Source of the DNA: Candidatus Krumholzibacteriia bacterium
Lineage (GTDB): Bacteria; Krumholzibacteriota; Krumholzibacteriia; LZORAL124-64-63
Direction: 5' to 3'
Assembly: GCA_016744705.1 (NCBI GenBank)
Contig: JADGDU010000005.1
Coordinates: 67,762 to 131,761 of the forward strand
Length of the DNA: 64,000 nucleotides
Numbering within the stretch: the stretch's first letter is position 1; each line of letters begins with the position of its first letter. The translations under genes were made by a program, and so were the position numbers. Positions 52,381 to 60,933 of the stretch are shown here, piece by piece. Under the pieces are notes generated by a model. The model was not told the DNA's origin and ran no database searches. It worked only from the letters and a program-made list of their open reading frames with translations.

Positions 52381-54015
52381 ATGTCCGATGCCATCTACAA
52401 AATCCCCACACCGGTGAATGAGCCCATTAAAGGCTATACACACGGTTCCCCTGAAAAAGCAGAAATGAAAGCCGCCCTGAAAAAGATGGCCGGCGAGAAA
52501 ATCGAAATCCCTATGGTCATTGGTGGCGAAGAAGTGCGCACCGGAAATTTGGCCAACTGTGTGCAACCCCAAAAGCACCAACATGTGCTGGGACAGTATC
52601 ACCAGGGTGGGGAAAAAGAAGTTAAAATGGCCATCAAAGCCGCCCAAAAAGCCAAAAAAGGCTGGGCAGCCACTCCTTTCCAGCACCGGGCAGCCATTAT
52701 GCTGAAGGCCGCCGAACTGTTGGCCGGCCGTTATCGCCAAACGCTGAATGCCGCCACCATGCTGGGGCAGGGTAAAAACCCCATGCAGGCTGAAATTGAT
52801 TCTGCTTGCGAACTCATCGATTTCTTGCGCTTCAACGTGCACTACGCCCAACAGATCATGGCCGAACAACCTCAAAGTTCGCCCGGTGTCTGGAACCAGC
52901 TGGAGCAACGTCCTCTGGATGGTTTTGTCTTCGCGGTCACGCCTTTCAACTTCACGGCTATTGCCGGCAACCTGCCTACGGCTCCTGCTCTGATGGGCAA
53001 TACCGTGGTCTGGAAGCCTGCCTCCAGCTCTGTTTTCAGTGGCCACTATTTGATGCAACTTTTCCAGGAAGCTGGCATGCCTGATGGCGTGATCAACTTC
53101 ATTCCTGGCAGTGGTGGACAAATTGGTAACCCCGTTTTGGCCAGCAGCGATTTGGCCGGCATCCACTTTACGGGCAGCACCGCTGTTTTCCAGAATATGT
53201 GGAAACAAATTGGTACCAACATCCACAACTACGATTGCTATCCACGCATCGTGGGGGAAACCGGTGGCAAAGATTTCATCTTCGCTCATCCCAGTGCCGA
53301 TGTGACTGCTCTGGTGACGGCCATGGTCCGCGGATCTTTCGAATACCAGGGACAGAAATGCAGCGCTGCCAGCCGGGCCTACGTTCCTGCCAACTTGTGG
53401 AAACAGGTTAAAAAGGAACTGGTGGAGATGGTTTCCACCATCAAGCAGGGCGACGTGACGGACTTCCGGAACTTCATGGGCGCCGTCATTGATCAAAACG
53501 CCTTTGATAGCATCAAGGGTTATATCGATCGGGCCAAGAAAGCTAAGGGCAAGGCTACTATTTTGGCTGGCGGCGGATGCGATGATAGCAAGGGCTTCTT
53601 CATCCAACCCACAGTCATTGAAGCCAAGGATCCCCATTACGAAAGCATGGTCGAGGAAATCTTTGGCCCAGTGCTGACCGTTTATGTTTATGAAGAGAAG
53701 GATTTGCTGAAGACTCTTCGCCTGTGCGATACCAGCAGTGCATACGCCCTGACTGGCGCCATCTTTGCCCAGGACCGCATGGCCCTGATCAAGATGAAGG
53801 ACGAGCTGGAGGGTGCAGCCGGTAACTTCTACATCAACGACAAGCCCACCGGCGCCGTGGTGGGACAGCAACCCTTCGGTGGCAGTCGCGCCAGTGGTAC
53901 CAACGATAAAGCGGGCAGTTACCTGAACCTTATCCGCTGGACCAGTCCGCGGACGGTAAAGGAAACGTTTGACCCACCCCGGGATTATCCTTACCCCTAT
54001 ATGTCCGCTCGGTAG
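52381..54015 (+). CDS. pruA: 1-pyrroline-5-carboxylate dehydrogenase
   Basis: PruA oxidises glutamate semialdehyde (from proline or arginine) to glutamate using NAD. The 544-residue protein is the group found in eukaryotes and Bacteroidetes: PFNFTAIAGNLPTAPALMGN near residue 185, the FTGSTAVF nucleotide loop, GETGGKDF (with the general-base Glu), and YQGQKCSAASR with the catalytic Cys. The C-terminal block INDKPTGAVVGQQPFGG fits. No proline dehydrogenase domain or gene is adjacent. Start ATG 52381 follows GAGGAGC. A very long minus-strand open frame over it is an artefact of base composition. Confidence 0.95.
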   Translation: MSDAIYKIPTPVNEPIKGYTHGSPEKAEMKAALKKMAGEKIEIPMVIGGEEVRTGNLANCVQPQKHQHVLGQYHQGGEKEVKMAIKAAQKAKKGWAATPFQHRAAIMLKAAELLAGRYRQTLNAATMLGQGKNPMQAEIDSACELIDFLRFNVHYAQQIMAEQPQSSPGVWNQLEQRPLDGFVFAVTPFNFTAIAGNLPTAPALMGNTVVWKPASSSVFSGHYLMQLFQEAGMPDGVINFIPGSGGQIGNPVLASSDLAGIHFTGSTAVFQNMWKQIGTNIHNYDCYPRIVGETGGKDFIFAHPSADVTALVTAMVRGSFEYQGQKCSAASRAYVPANLWKQVKKELVEMVSTIKQGDVTDFRNFMGAVIDQNAFDSIKGYIDRAKKAKGKATILAGGGCDDSKGFFIQPTVIEAKDPHYESMVEEIFGPVLTVYVYEEKDLLKTLRLCDTSSAYALTGAIFAQDRMALIKMKDELEGAAGNFYINDKPTGAVVGQQPFGGSRASGTNDKAGSYLNLIRWTSPRTVKETFDPPRDYPYPYMSAR

Positions 54016-54063
54016 TATTTTGGAGGCGTTCAAGATCTCTACCTGAACGGGTGAACAAGGCGG

Positions 54064-54096
54064 GGGGCGACCATTCTGGTCGTCCCTCTTTTTTTT
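54064..54096 (+). terminator. Terminator after pruA
   Basis: A 9-10 bp GC-rich stem (GGGCGACCA with TGGTCGTCC) and TTC loop, followed by CTCTTTTTTTT. It lies ten bases from the stop of the minus-strand Fic-like gene. Confidence 0.9.
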
Positions 54097-54106
54097 GAAG
54101 ACTGGT

Positions 54107-55627
54107 TTAGGAGATTTTGTGGGTGTCCAATAAGCGGGCCATGAGTACTGGATTGCCAAAGCTCAGGGATTGGGTGATGGCCTTTTGGAAATCGTGAATT
54201 TGGTCTTGATTCAAAATGGTCCAAGGCAACCCTATGGCTGCGTTAAGGGCATTGAGTAAGAGAAAAGCCATGCGTTGGTTTCCTTGATCCCAGGGTTTGA
54301 TGTGCAATATGGCCATAAAAGCCAAAATTCCCCGCTGGGATTCGTCAGGGCAGTTGGCCACCAACTCCACCCAAGTATCCATGGTCGCTCGGATCTCTGT
54401 TTCAGGAGATTCAGTAGTGCGATACCGGAGAACTTGGCGCCGAGTGATCAAGCCTGCCTCGGCGCTGGGGCTCATGAGTGCCAAGCGCCATCCTCGCATA
54501 TCCTGACGTAAAACCCGTTCCAGATCTTTGCCTTCCATCAGGCGCACAATGCTGCGTTTGACCATCCTGAGTGCTTCCAGATAGCCTTGCATGGATACCA
54601 TGGCCTGGGGATCGATATCACCGGGTAAAGTATCAGTCTGATCTGGAGGCGTGAGCCTTTCATCTGGATCGAGTGTTGGCCAACCATGGGCATCAGCGGC
54701 CCGCTCTGGCCCGGCCAACCATTGAATGATGGCCTCCCGGGGGATGGTGAATCCACTGAGGGACAGGTGGTGTTGGGCATCCTTGGCCAAACAATGCTCA
54801 ATGGCTGAGAGGCTTTTAATGAGACTGTTGTCAGGATTCAGTATGTGGGACTGATTATTAACTAATTTTTGGGACCAAATGTCCCAAATGGTTGTGAGGT
54901 CTTTGAAATCCAATATTTGTGACTTTGTCGTTTTTACAGTGGGAAGATTGAGGCCTTCCTCTTGGAGGCATTGTTGGACAAGGTCAGATTCCGTTTTTAG
55001 CCCTAGTTCTGCCAGGCGAACCCCCAGCCTGGTGACTGATTGGTATCGCTCTTCACTCAACCATTGCCAGATGATGGGCTCCCAGTGGGCCACCGTTGGC
55101 AAAACCTGGTCCACAAGGTGGCGTTGTCTTGTCCATTGGGTGTTGGTCATGCGGCCCAAGACTGTGTCCAGAGGCATGATCCGGAACCCAATGGTTGTTT
55201 CCATTCTGGTGGGCAGTTGTTGGGTGTCCTGGTAAATGGTTAGGCGTAATCCATTCTCAAATGTATGCACGGTGGTGCTGCCAATTTCAGCCATGACCAC
55301 AAGGCGTCCCGGGTTATGGTGAGGATCTGTGGCAATGATTAAGCTGCTTTCGGCCGAGAGGCACCAGCGGGCACCCAAGCGTTCTTCCAGATAAACAGGC
55401 AGGAATTCCATGATGAAGTCTGTGGTAGGGTTTGTTTCGGAAGGGGTCTTTAAACGGTACCAGCCGCGCATGATCGGGTCGAGATACCCTGCGGTGGATA
55501 AGCGTTCCCTTTGCCGGCGGGTCATCTGTTTGGAATTCAGGATTCCCTTGGGGGCTAGCTGCTGCAACTCTTTCCACGCATTTTTTAAAGTGGGGGATAC
55601 GAAAGAGTCATTATTTTTGGACTGCAT
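54107..55627 (-). CDS. Fic-like protein with N-terminal regulator-like domain, degenerate catalytic motif
   Basis: A 506-residue protein resembling long Fic proteins with an N-terminal 'GYL..I.RGWYRL' region (LSTAGYLDPIMRGWYRL), as in AbiEi-type antitoxin domains, then RWCLSAESSLIIATD. The C-terminal half aligns with the Fic domain, but the usual HPFxxGNGR motif is KPWDQGNQR (K444-R452). The catalytic His is Lys and the second Gly is Gln; the inhibitory (S/T)xxxEG-like motif is also lost (LSLSGFTI). AMPylation is therefore not expected. Start ATG 55627 with GGTGAGG upstream; the open frame to 55924 runs through tRNA-Leu and is not real. It lies next to two tRNA genes, a common landing place for acquired DNA. 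Confidence 0.72.
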   Translation of the reverse strand: MQSKNNDSFVSPTLKNAWKELQQLAPKGILNSKQMTRRQRERLSTAGYLDPIMRGWYRLKTPSETNPTTDFIMEFLPVYLEERLGARWCLSAESSLIIATDPHHNPGRLVVMAEIGSTTVHTFENGLRLTIYQDTQQLPTRMETTIGFRIMPLDTVLGRMTNTQWTRQRHLVDQVLPTVAHWEPIIWQWLSEERYQSVTRLGVRLAELGLKTESDLVQQCLQEEGLNLPTVKTTKSQILDFKDLTTIWDIWSQKLVNNQSHILNPDNSLIKSLSAIEHCLAKDAQHHLSLSGFTIPREAIIQWLAGPERAADAHGWPTLDPDERLTPPDQTDTLPGDIDPQAMVSMQGYLEALRMVKRSIVRLMEGKDLERVLRQDMRGWRLALMSPSAEAGLITRRQVLRYRTTESPETEIRATMDTWVELVANCPDESQRGILAFMAILHIKPWDQGNQRMAFLLLNALNAAIGLPWTILNQDQIHDFQKAITQSLSFGNPVLMARLLDTHKIS

Positions 55628-55756
55628 GGCCTCACCTTGGATCGGGAAAACTTTGAGTTGATGCCAAAGTAAAGCAAGATCAGGGCCAAGCCTGCCCAAC
55701 GCAGGGCATAAGCAGGGGCGTAAAATGGAAGATAAGAAAAATGGGGGAGATAAAAA

Positions 55757-55843
55757 TGGTACCGGAGGCGGGACTTGAACCCGCACATTCCAAGGAATAC
55801 TGGATTTTGAGTCCAGCGCGTCTACCAATTCCACCACTCCGGC
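55757..55843 (-). tRNA. tRNA-Leu (anticodon CAA)
   Basis: An 87-base class II tRNA with encoded CCA. Acceptor arm GCCGGAG with CTCCGGT, anticodon loop CTCAAAA (CAA), a long variable arm ATTCC-TT-GGAAT, and the T arm GCGGGTTCAAGTCCCGC. The first pair is G-T (G-U), a slight deviation. Confidence 0.95.
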
Positions 55844-55895
55844 ACCAGAGTAGCAGTCCCAATCAGGGTGGACCTGATGTGAGTCTTGTGAGGAG

Positions 55896-55924
55896 ATTTT
55901 AATCAGAGTTGGAGCGAAAGTCAA
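55896..55924 (-). promoter_or_regulatory. Promoter of tRNA-Leu
   Basis: On the minus strand TTGACT (55919-55924), 17-base spacer, TAAAAT (55896-55901). The tRNA begins about 50 bases downstream. Confidence 0.8.
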
Positions 55925-55949
55925 GCCGCACCTATTAGATTAGAAATGT

Positions 55950-55977
55950 TTGACACCAGATGTTTTATTGCTATATT
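55950..55977 (+). promoter_or_regulatory. Promoter of tRNA-Ala
   Basis: TTGACA (55950-55955), 16-base spacer, TATATT (55972-55977). The tRNA starts 20 bases after the -10. It is divergent from the tRNA-Leu promoter. Confidence 0.85.
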
Positions 55978-55996
55978 TGGCCCTCACAAATCAGGT

Positions 55997-56072
55997 GGGG
56001 CCATAGCTCAGCTGGGAGAGCGCATGACTGGCAGTCATGAGGTCAGGAGTTCGATCCTCCTTGGCTCCACCA
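55997..56072 (+). tRNA. tRNA-Ala (anticodon GGC)
   Basis: A 76-base class I tRNA with encoded CCA. Acceptor GGGGCCA with TGGCTCC (one G-T pair), D arm GCTCAGCTGGGAGAGC, anticodon stem CATGA/TCATG around CTGGCAG (GGC), and T arm AGGAGTTCGATCCTCCT. Confidence 0.96.
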
Positions 56073-56090
56073 AATTAATGAAGAGAATAA

Positions 56091-56123
56091 AGGACTTGCG
56101 TTAATCGCGAGTCCTCTCTTTTT
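56091..56123 (+). terminator. Terminator after tRNA-Ala
   Basis: A 10-bp stem with one T-G pair, AGGACTTGCG with CGCGAGTCCT, closes a TTAAT loop and is followed by CTCTTTTT. Confidence 0.88.
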
Positions 56124-56264
56124 GTGTAGAGTAATCCTCTACTTTATCTCATTCCTCTCTGAAACTCTCACCCTCCTTGCGCTCGAGCCCAAAAGAATGG
56201 TATCATTCATAATGAGTTGATAAATGGATCTGCCAATAATCTCCACCAACAGCAGGATCTTAAA

Positions 56265-56864
56265 ATGAAAAGCGCCACCCTTTATTTAGGCATCATTTTC
56301 CTCCTAATATCATTAACACCCCCAATATCTTCCGCCAGCAATGACCTCGGATTATACTTCGACGAAGCAGCCACAGATAACTGCCACCTCGAAGGCCTGC
56401 TGGAAGTCACTTCAGTCTATCTTGTCCTGAGGCACCCCAGCAACCCCGGTGGTATCGGCGGCTGGCAAGGCACCATGTTCTGCGATGAAGGCGTCTTTAT
56501 TGCCGGCTATACCCTGATGGGCCAAACCATCAACGTGGGGACTAACAATAATTTCGTCGTGGGATTGGGTAATCCCCTGCCCACTGCTGAAACCGTAACT
56601 TTGGCTGTCTTCGATGTCTTGGCCACGGTGCCTGGTGGCTTATGCTTTGATGCCCTGGAAGGCGATACATACCAGACACCCATTTATTTGGCTGGGGATG
56701 ACTATAATACAATGATTCCCATGTACCTGGAGTATGGTGGCGGATCACAACCTTCTTTGAGCATTGGCCTTGAAGACTGTCCTGTAAGTAATCTCGTCGG
56801 TTCTGTCAGTACTGATTCCGGACGTTCCTGGGATGGAATCAAGGCTTTGTTTCTGGACCGGTAG
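56265..56864 (+). CDS. Secreted protein of unknown function
   Basis: I do not recognise this 199-residue protein. The signal peptide is clear (YLGIIFLLISLTPPISSAS). The mature part starts DLGLYFDEAATDNCHLEG and is Gly/Thr/Val-rich with short hydrophobic beta strands and four or so Cys, with no membrane anchor. It resembles small immunoglobulin-like or T9SS-free secreted proteins seen in candidate phyla of the FCB group, but I cannot name a family. Start is ATG 56265 with AGGATC upstream; a TTG 48 bases earlier is open. The 148 bases after it contain only weak hairpins (for example CGTCT-CTTA-AGACG near 56900). Confidence 0.65.
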   Translation: MKSATLYLGIIFLLISLTPPISSASNDLGLYFDEAATDNCHLEGLLEVTSVYLVLRHPSNPGGIGGWQGTMFCDEGVFIAGYTLMGQTINVGTNNNFVVGLGNPLPTAETVTLAVFDVLATVPGGLCFDALEGDTYQTPIYLAGDDYNTMIPMYLEYGGGSQPSLSIGLEDCPVSNLVGSVSTDSGRSWDGIKALFLDR

Positions 56865-57011
56865 TATACATCACAGTCCGTAGGACGGTAATCTGGTCCG
56901 TCTCTTAAGACGACGTAAAGGGCCAGGATTTATTCCTTGGCGCTTCCCGCCCCATATGGCACCTTCTAAGCATAAAGACCACCCCATTAACATCTAGTCC
57001 CAGGATCCCCA

Positions 57012-57704
57012 ATGTCCTTTCTCCGCACATCCAATCCATGGCGCCTGCTGGGAGCAGTCTTTCTTCTATCAGCTATTGTGATCCTGGCTATCAACGGCCG
57101 CCAATGGTGGCCCCAAATGGAGCAACTGGTCTCCGATAACGGTTCCACTGGGTTCCTGCTCTTCATGCTCATCTTCGTCGTCCTGACCACCCTCTGTTTC
57201 CCGGTTTCCCTGCTCGGGTTCACCGCCGGTGCTCTTTATGGCCCTTGGTTCGGCCTCCTGCTAATCTACCCTTCCGGGATTGTTTCCGGCACCCTGATGT
57301 TCTTCTTGGGGCGCGGCCTGCTCAGGGGGTTTGTCCAAAACTGGGTTCAAAAAAATCCCCGACTGCAAGCCATCGAAAACATCGCCTCTGACCAGGCTGT
57401 TCGGTTGAACATTCTGACCCGGTTGTCGCCATTTAATTTCGGGCTGGCTTCCTATGCATTGGCTGTAGGAAAAAGTCATTTATCCGCTTATCTTTTGGGA
57501 ATTCTGGTCATTCTGCCCAGCATGACAGCCCAGGTTTGGGTGGGTGCTCTGGCTGGAAAGGCCGGCAGTTCGGGAAAAGAAGGAGCCATGGGCAACCGTA
57601 TGGAATTGATCCTGCTGTCCGTAGGAATTCTGTTTTTTGTGGTTTTGACTATCCAGGTTGGCAAAATGGTTCGGCAGGCCATGCTTCCCAGTGAAAAGGA
57701 ATAG
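57012..57704 (+). CDS. VTT/TVP38-TMEM64-family membrane protein
   Basis: A 230-residue inner-membrane protein with five or six helices (starting near residues 12, 48, 75, 150 and 195). The VTT/SNARE-associated domain shows TTLCFPVSLLGFTAGALYGPWFG, a helix with PSGIVSGTLMFFLGRG, and the C-terminal LTRLSPFNFGLASYALAVG block followed by LPSMTAQVWVGALAG. DedA/VTT proteins may act as lipid scramblases or proton-coupled transporters; the substrate is unknown here. It is followed five bases later by the histidine kinase. Confidence 0.85.
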   Translation: MSFLRTSNPWRLLGAVFLLSAIVILAINGRQWWPQMEQLVSDNGSTGFLLFMLIFVVLTTLCFPVSLLGFTAGALYGPWFGLLLIYPSGIVSGTLMFFLGRGLLRGFVQNWVQKNPRLQAIENIASDQAVRLNILTRLSPFNFGLASYALAVGKSHLSAYLLGILVILPSMTAQVWVGALAGKAGSSGKEGAMGNRMELILLSVGILFFVVLTIQVGKMVRQAMLPSEKE

Positions 57705-57709
57705 GTTAA

Positions 57710-59299
57710 ATGTCAGGCACCATAATTTTGATTTTACTGGGAGTGGTCATTGTCACTGCAGTGGCTTTGATCATCTGCAGAAAAAGAAAACTCAAAGCCG
57801 AACTTCTAGCCATGGAACTCCAGCAGACCACTCCTGCAATGCAACGCCAGGGAATGGAAGATCGGCACCGCGACAGTATCAATGATGTTGGGGCGGCCAT
57901 CTGGGAATGGAACCTCATTGAAGGTCTTTTTATTGCCTCCGATCTGGCCTTGGAAGTGACTGGATATTCCAAGGAAACGATTCCCAAAGATCCCCAATTC
58001 GTTTTTGATAATATTCATCCGGATGAGGCTCAAGAGGTTCTGCAAAAAATCGAAAAAATTATTTCAGGCCAAATTGATGAATTTACCGTCGAATCTAGGA
58101 TTTTATTTGCTGATCAAAAATACCATTGGGTAAACTCAAGGGTTGTAGCCACCAGGAACGAGGCGGGAAAAGTTCTCCGCATGGTGGGTAGCTTTTCAGA
58201 TGTTTCTGCTCGGATCATTGCCGAAGAAGAGCGGGATCGGTTGTTCAATCTTTCCATTGATATGCTTGCCGTTTGGGGCTTCAACGGTCTATTGCAACAG
58301 GTGAACCCAGCCTGGGTGAGGGTTTTGGGTTGGTCGCGTGATGACCTTATGGATCGTCCTTTGCTTTTCTTTGTGCACCCCGATGATCAGGAACTGACCA
58401 ACGACGCCTTCGAATCCATTTTTAATGGCCAGCCCATTGAAGAATTGGATATGCGCTTTCGCTGTCGCAATGGCAGTTACCTTTGGCTCAGTTGGAGCTC
58501 TTTTCCTTACCCTGACCGGGAAGTCGTCTTTTCAGTGGTCAAAGACATCACTCATAATAAAATGGCTGAGAAAAAGCTTTTGGATTACCAGAGCCGGTTG
58601 CGTTCTCTGAGTTCCCAGCTTTCTCTGGTGGAGGACAGGCAGCGCAAAGAACTGGCCTCTGCCATTCATGATGGTTTGGCCCAGCAGCTTTTTGGTATCC
58701 GGGCCAAGGTCACCATGTTCAAGTTCCCCCAGAACGCCAAAAAGATCACCGAAATGGTGGCAGAAACTTTAACCATTATTGATGAGACAATGGGGCAAGC
58801 CCGCAGTCTAAGTTTTGAACTTTTCCCCCCGGTTCTGCATGAAGTGGGGCTGGAGGCGGCCCTCAGTTGGTTGGGGCATTCCTTTAGCGAACGCACGGGC
58901 ATTGCCTGCAGTGTGTCCGTCGATGGCAGTGGCCCCGAGTTGCATGAAGATATCCGGACCATGGCTTTCCAATCTGTTCGTGAGCTATTGGCCAACATTC
59001 GCAAACACAGTGGAGCTGAAAGCTGCGCCATCGTGGTCAATCATGTGGATGGCTATCTGACTGTTTTGGTGGAGGATCCAGGCAAAGGCTTTAATGTCAC
59101 GGAATCTCGTGATCGCAGTGGTCAGAACGATCCCAGCGGAGGCTTTGGGCTCTTCAGCATTCGGGAAAGAATGCGTTCTGTTCGTGGCCGAATGTTGGTT
59201 GATTCCCATCTGGGAAAAGGTTGCCGTGTCTTTCTAACCTTCCCTAATATTAGTCCAGATAATCCTTCGTTGTCATCTTTTGAGAATCCGGAGCTTTGA
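57710..59299 (+). CDS. Membrane PAS-domain sensor histidine kinase (NarL type, orphan)
   Basis: A 529-residue kinase. A single N-terminal helix (IILILLGVVIVTAVALIIC) anchors it. Two PAS domains follow (about 55-165, with WEWNLIEGLFIASDLALEVTG, and 180-295, with LAVWGFNGLLQQVNPAWVRVLGW and a PAC motif). The HisKA_3 dimer/phosphoacceptor segment has RKELASAIHDGLAQQLFG with His about 319. The HATPase domain carries ELLANIRKHSGAES (N box), VEDPGKGF (G1), GGFGLFSIRERM (G2). Such kinases pair with NarL-type response regulators, but none is adjacent. The stop overlaps the EamA gene. Confidence 0.9.
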   Translation: MSGTIILILLGVVIVTAVALIICRKRKLKAELLAMELQQTTPAMQRQGMEDRHRDSINDVGAAIWEWNLIEGLFIASDLALEVTGYSKETIPKDPQFVFDNIHPDEAQEVLQKIEKIISGQIDEFTVESRILFADQKYHWVNSRVVATRNEAGKVLRMVGSFSDVSARIIAEEERDRLFNLSIDMLAVWGFNGLLQQVNPAWVRVLGWSRDDLMDRPLLFFVHPDDQELTNDAFESIFNGQPIEELDMRFRCRNGSYLWLSWSSFPYPDREVVFSVVKDITHNKMAEKKLLDYQSRLRSLSSQLSLVEDRQRKELASAIHDGLAQQLFGIRAKVTMFKFPQNAKKITEMVAETLTIIDETMGQARSLSFELFPPVLHEVGLEAALSWLGHSFSERTGIACSVSVDGSGPELHEDIRTMAFQSVRELLANIRKHSGAESCAIVVNHVDGYLTVLVEDPGKGFNVTESRDRSGQNDPSGGFGLFSIRERMRSVRGRMLVDSHLGKGCRVFLTFPNISPDNPSLSSFENPEL

Positions 59300-60171
59300 T
59301 TTTGGGTGAATTTTTCGCGTTGGCATGTGGCCTTGTCTGGGCCTTTGCAGTGGTTCTTTTTCGAAAATCTGGAACCACGGTATCACCCCTGGCCCTGAAT
59401 CTATTTCGTGTGGTGATTTCCAGTGTGATGTTTATCATCACCATGATCTTCCTCAAAATTCCTCTCTTGGGGCAGGCGCCCCTTCAGGACTATCTGATTT
59501 TGATGGCCAGCGGGGTTGTGGCCATTGCCATTGCCGATACTCTGTTCCACATGAGTTTGAACAGTGTGGGGGCGGGCATCAATGCCATTGTGGATTCATT
59601 TTATTCCCCTTCAGTCTTGATCTTTGCCTACTTCATCTTAGGAGAAAGGGTGACGCCTGTTCAATTGTTGGGCATGGGGTTGCTGGTGACCGGACTTATC
59701 ATTGCCACTCGGGTCAGCCCCCCGGTTGGTACTAGCAGGCGCCAATTGGTGGTGGGTATTGCTTTGGGTGTGACGGGCATGGCATTCTTGGGCTTTGGCA
59801 TTGTCTTGGCTAAGCAAGTGCTTCCTGGAGCCAATGTCATATGGGCTACTTCCGTCAGACAATTTGGCTCATTGCTGGCACTTATTCCGGTTTCTTTGAT
59901 TCGCAAAGATCGCAAAAAAACATGGCAGGTCTTTATTCCCAGTCCATCTTGGAAGTATAGTCTGCCCGGTACAGTTTTAGGTTCGTATGGCGCTCTGATT
60001 TTATGGATTGCGGGGATGAAAATGATCCCGGCGGGTAAAGCAGCCATTCTGAATCAAAGTAGCACTATTTACATCCTGTTATTGGCCACTTTGCTGCTAA
60101 AAGAACCATTTGGGCCTCGAAAAGCCCTTGCCGCTATTTTTTCCATCATTGGTGTTTTGCTGGTTATTTAA
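59296..60171 (+). CDS. EamA/DMT-family transporter
   Basis: A 291-residue, ten-helix permease made of two EamA repeats (helices from about residues 2, 33, 60, 85 and 115 in the first; from 145, 180, 210, 240 and 265 in the second). It shows FFALACGLVWAFAVVLFRK, LILMASGVVAIAIADTLFHMSL and AAILNQSSTIYILLLATLLL of the family, which moves metabolites or amino acids. Start TTG 59296 overlaps the kinase stop (TTGA); a TTG at 59302 is an alternative. The substrate is unknown. Confidence 0.86.
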   Translation: MILGEFFALACGLVWAFAVVLFRKSGTTVSPLALNLFRVVISSVMFIITMIFLKIPLLGQAPLQDYLILMASGVVAIAIADTLFHMSLNSVGAGINAIVDSFYSPSVLIFAYFILGERVTPVQLLGMGLLVTGLIIATRVSPPVGTSRRQLVVGIALGVTGMAFLGFGIVLAKQVLPGANVIWATSVRQFGSLLALIPVSLIRKDRKKTWQVFIPSPSWKYSLPGTVLGSYGALILWIAGMKMIPAGKAAILNQSSTIYILLLATLLLKEPFGPRKALAAIFSIIGVLLVI

Positions 60172-60195
60172 AGATTATTAGAAATATTTAAATTT

Positions 60196-60245
60196 TTGTG
60201 GTTTGTTTTGAAACATTTGTTATATAACAGACGTTACGCATAACG
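60196..60245 (+). promoter_or_regulatory. Candidate promoter/operator of the TetR-efflux operon
   Basis: In the AT-rich gap before tetR are two inverted repeats, GTTATATAAC (60219-60228) and CGTTA-CGCA-TAACG (60232-60245). A weak -35 TTGTGG (60196) and TTATAT (60220) are spaced 18 bases. The overlap of a -10 with the palindromes fits TetR self-repression, but binding is inferred. Confidence 0.45.
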
Positions 60246-60279
60246 AAGTAATTGGCATCTCCTAATTCTTTGGTGGTTA

Positions 60280-60933
60280 ATGATGGCCCGAAAATCTGCA
60301 TTTTCACGTGATGATATTATCCAGGCTGGTTTCCGCCTCGTTGACAAAATGGGGCGAGAGCACCTTACCGCCCGCAATGTGGCTGAAGAACTGGGTTCTT
60401 CCACTGCGCCCGTTTACAGTAATTTTAGTAACATGGAGGAACTGGAATTAGCCATTGGTGATGAAGCCATGAAGAGAGTTTTCGAAGCTACAGAATTGGT
60501 CAATTCAGCTCAGCCCTTTTTGAACATTGGCCTCGGAATCCTGGATTTTGCCTGGGATCACCCCCGATGGTATGAGGCGCTGTTTCTCGTAAAAAGCCTT
60601 CAAAATGATCATGGCTTCAAAATCATGGAATTGCTTTTGGATGAGATGAGCACCATGGAAGAATTCGCCGATTTTGAGCTCACCGAACGGATTATCGTAT
60701 TGAAAAAAATGGCCATTTTTACCCACGGTCTGGCGACCGAAATCTGTATAGGCGGTGGAGCAGACCAGTCTCGCGAAGAAGGTCGAATTTTATTGGAAGA
60801 AGTCGGTGAAACCATTGTGCGTGATGCACAACAAAGAACAAACCGTAGCCCGCAGAATAAAATAGTTCTGGGCACACTATGCCATTGGAACAACTCAAAA
60901 CCCACAACAAAGGAAGAAGATGGAAATGTTTGA
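60280..60933 (+). CDS. TetR-family repressor of the efflux operon
   Basis: A 217-residue regulator. The N-terminal helix-turn-helix (SRDDIIQAGFRLVDKMGREHLTARNVAEELGSSTAPVYSNF split across residues 9-50) is the TetR type; the C-terminal ligand domain is all-helical and not matched to a known inducer class. It overlaps the TolC gene by 14 bases. As usual for such layouts it likely represses the downstream pump and itself, released by a substrate of the pump. Start ATG 60280; ATG 60283 is equally open. Confidence 0.87.
   Translation: MMARKSAFSRDDIIQAGFRLVDKMGREHLTARNVAEELGSSTAPVYSNFSNMEELELAIGDEAMKRVFEATELVNSAQPFLNIGLGILDFAWDHPRWYEALFLVKSLQNDHGFKIMELLLDEMSTMEEFADFELTERIIVLKKMAIFTHGLATEICIGGGADQSREEGRILLEEVGETIVRDAQQRTNRSPQNKIVLGTLCHWNNSKPTTKEEDGNV

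Noticed and set aside
52315..54159. Very long minus-strand open frame over pruA (614 codons)
   Set aside because: It is antisense to a well-conserved dehydrogenase, lacks any recognisable domain and arises from codon bias on the sense strand.
54100..55843. Integrative element at tRNA-Leu
   Set aside because: I looked for a duplicated tRNA 3' end near 54100 and for an integrase or recombinase gene; neither is present.
55628..55924. Upstream extension of the Fic-like gene
   Set aside because: The frame runs through tRNA-Leu and translates the tRNA; ATG 55627 has a good ribosome site.
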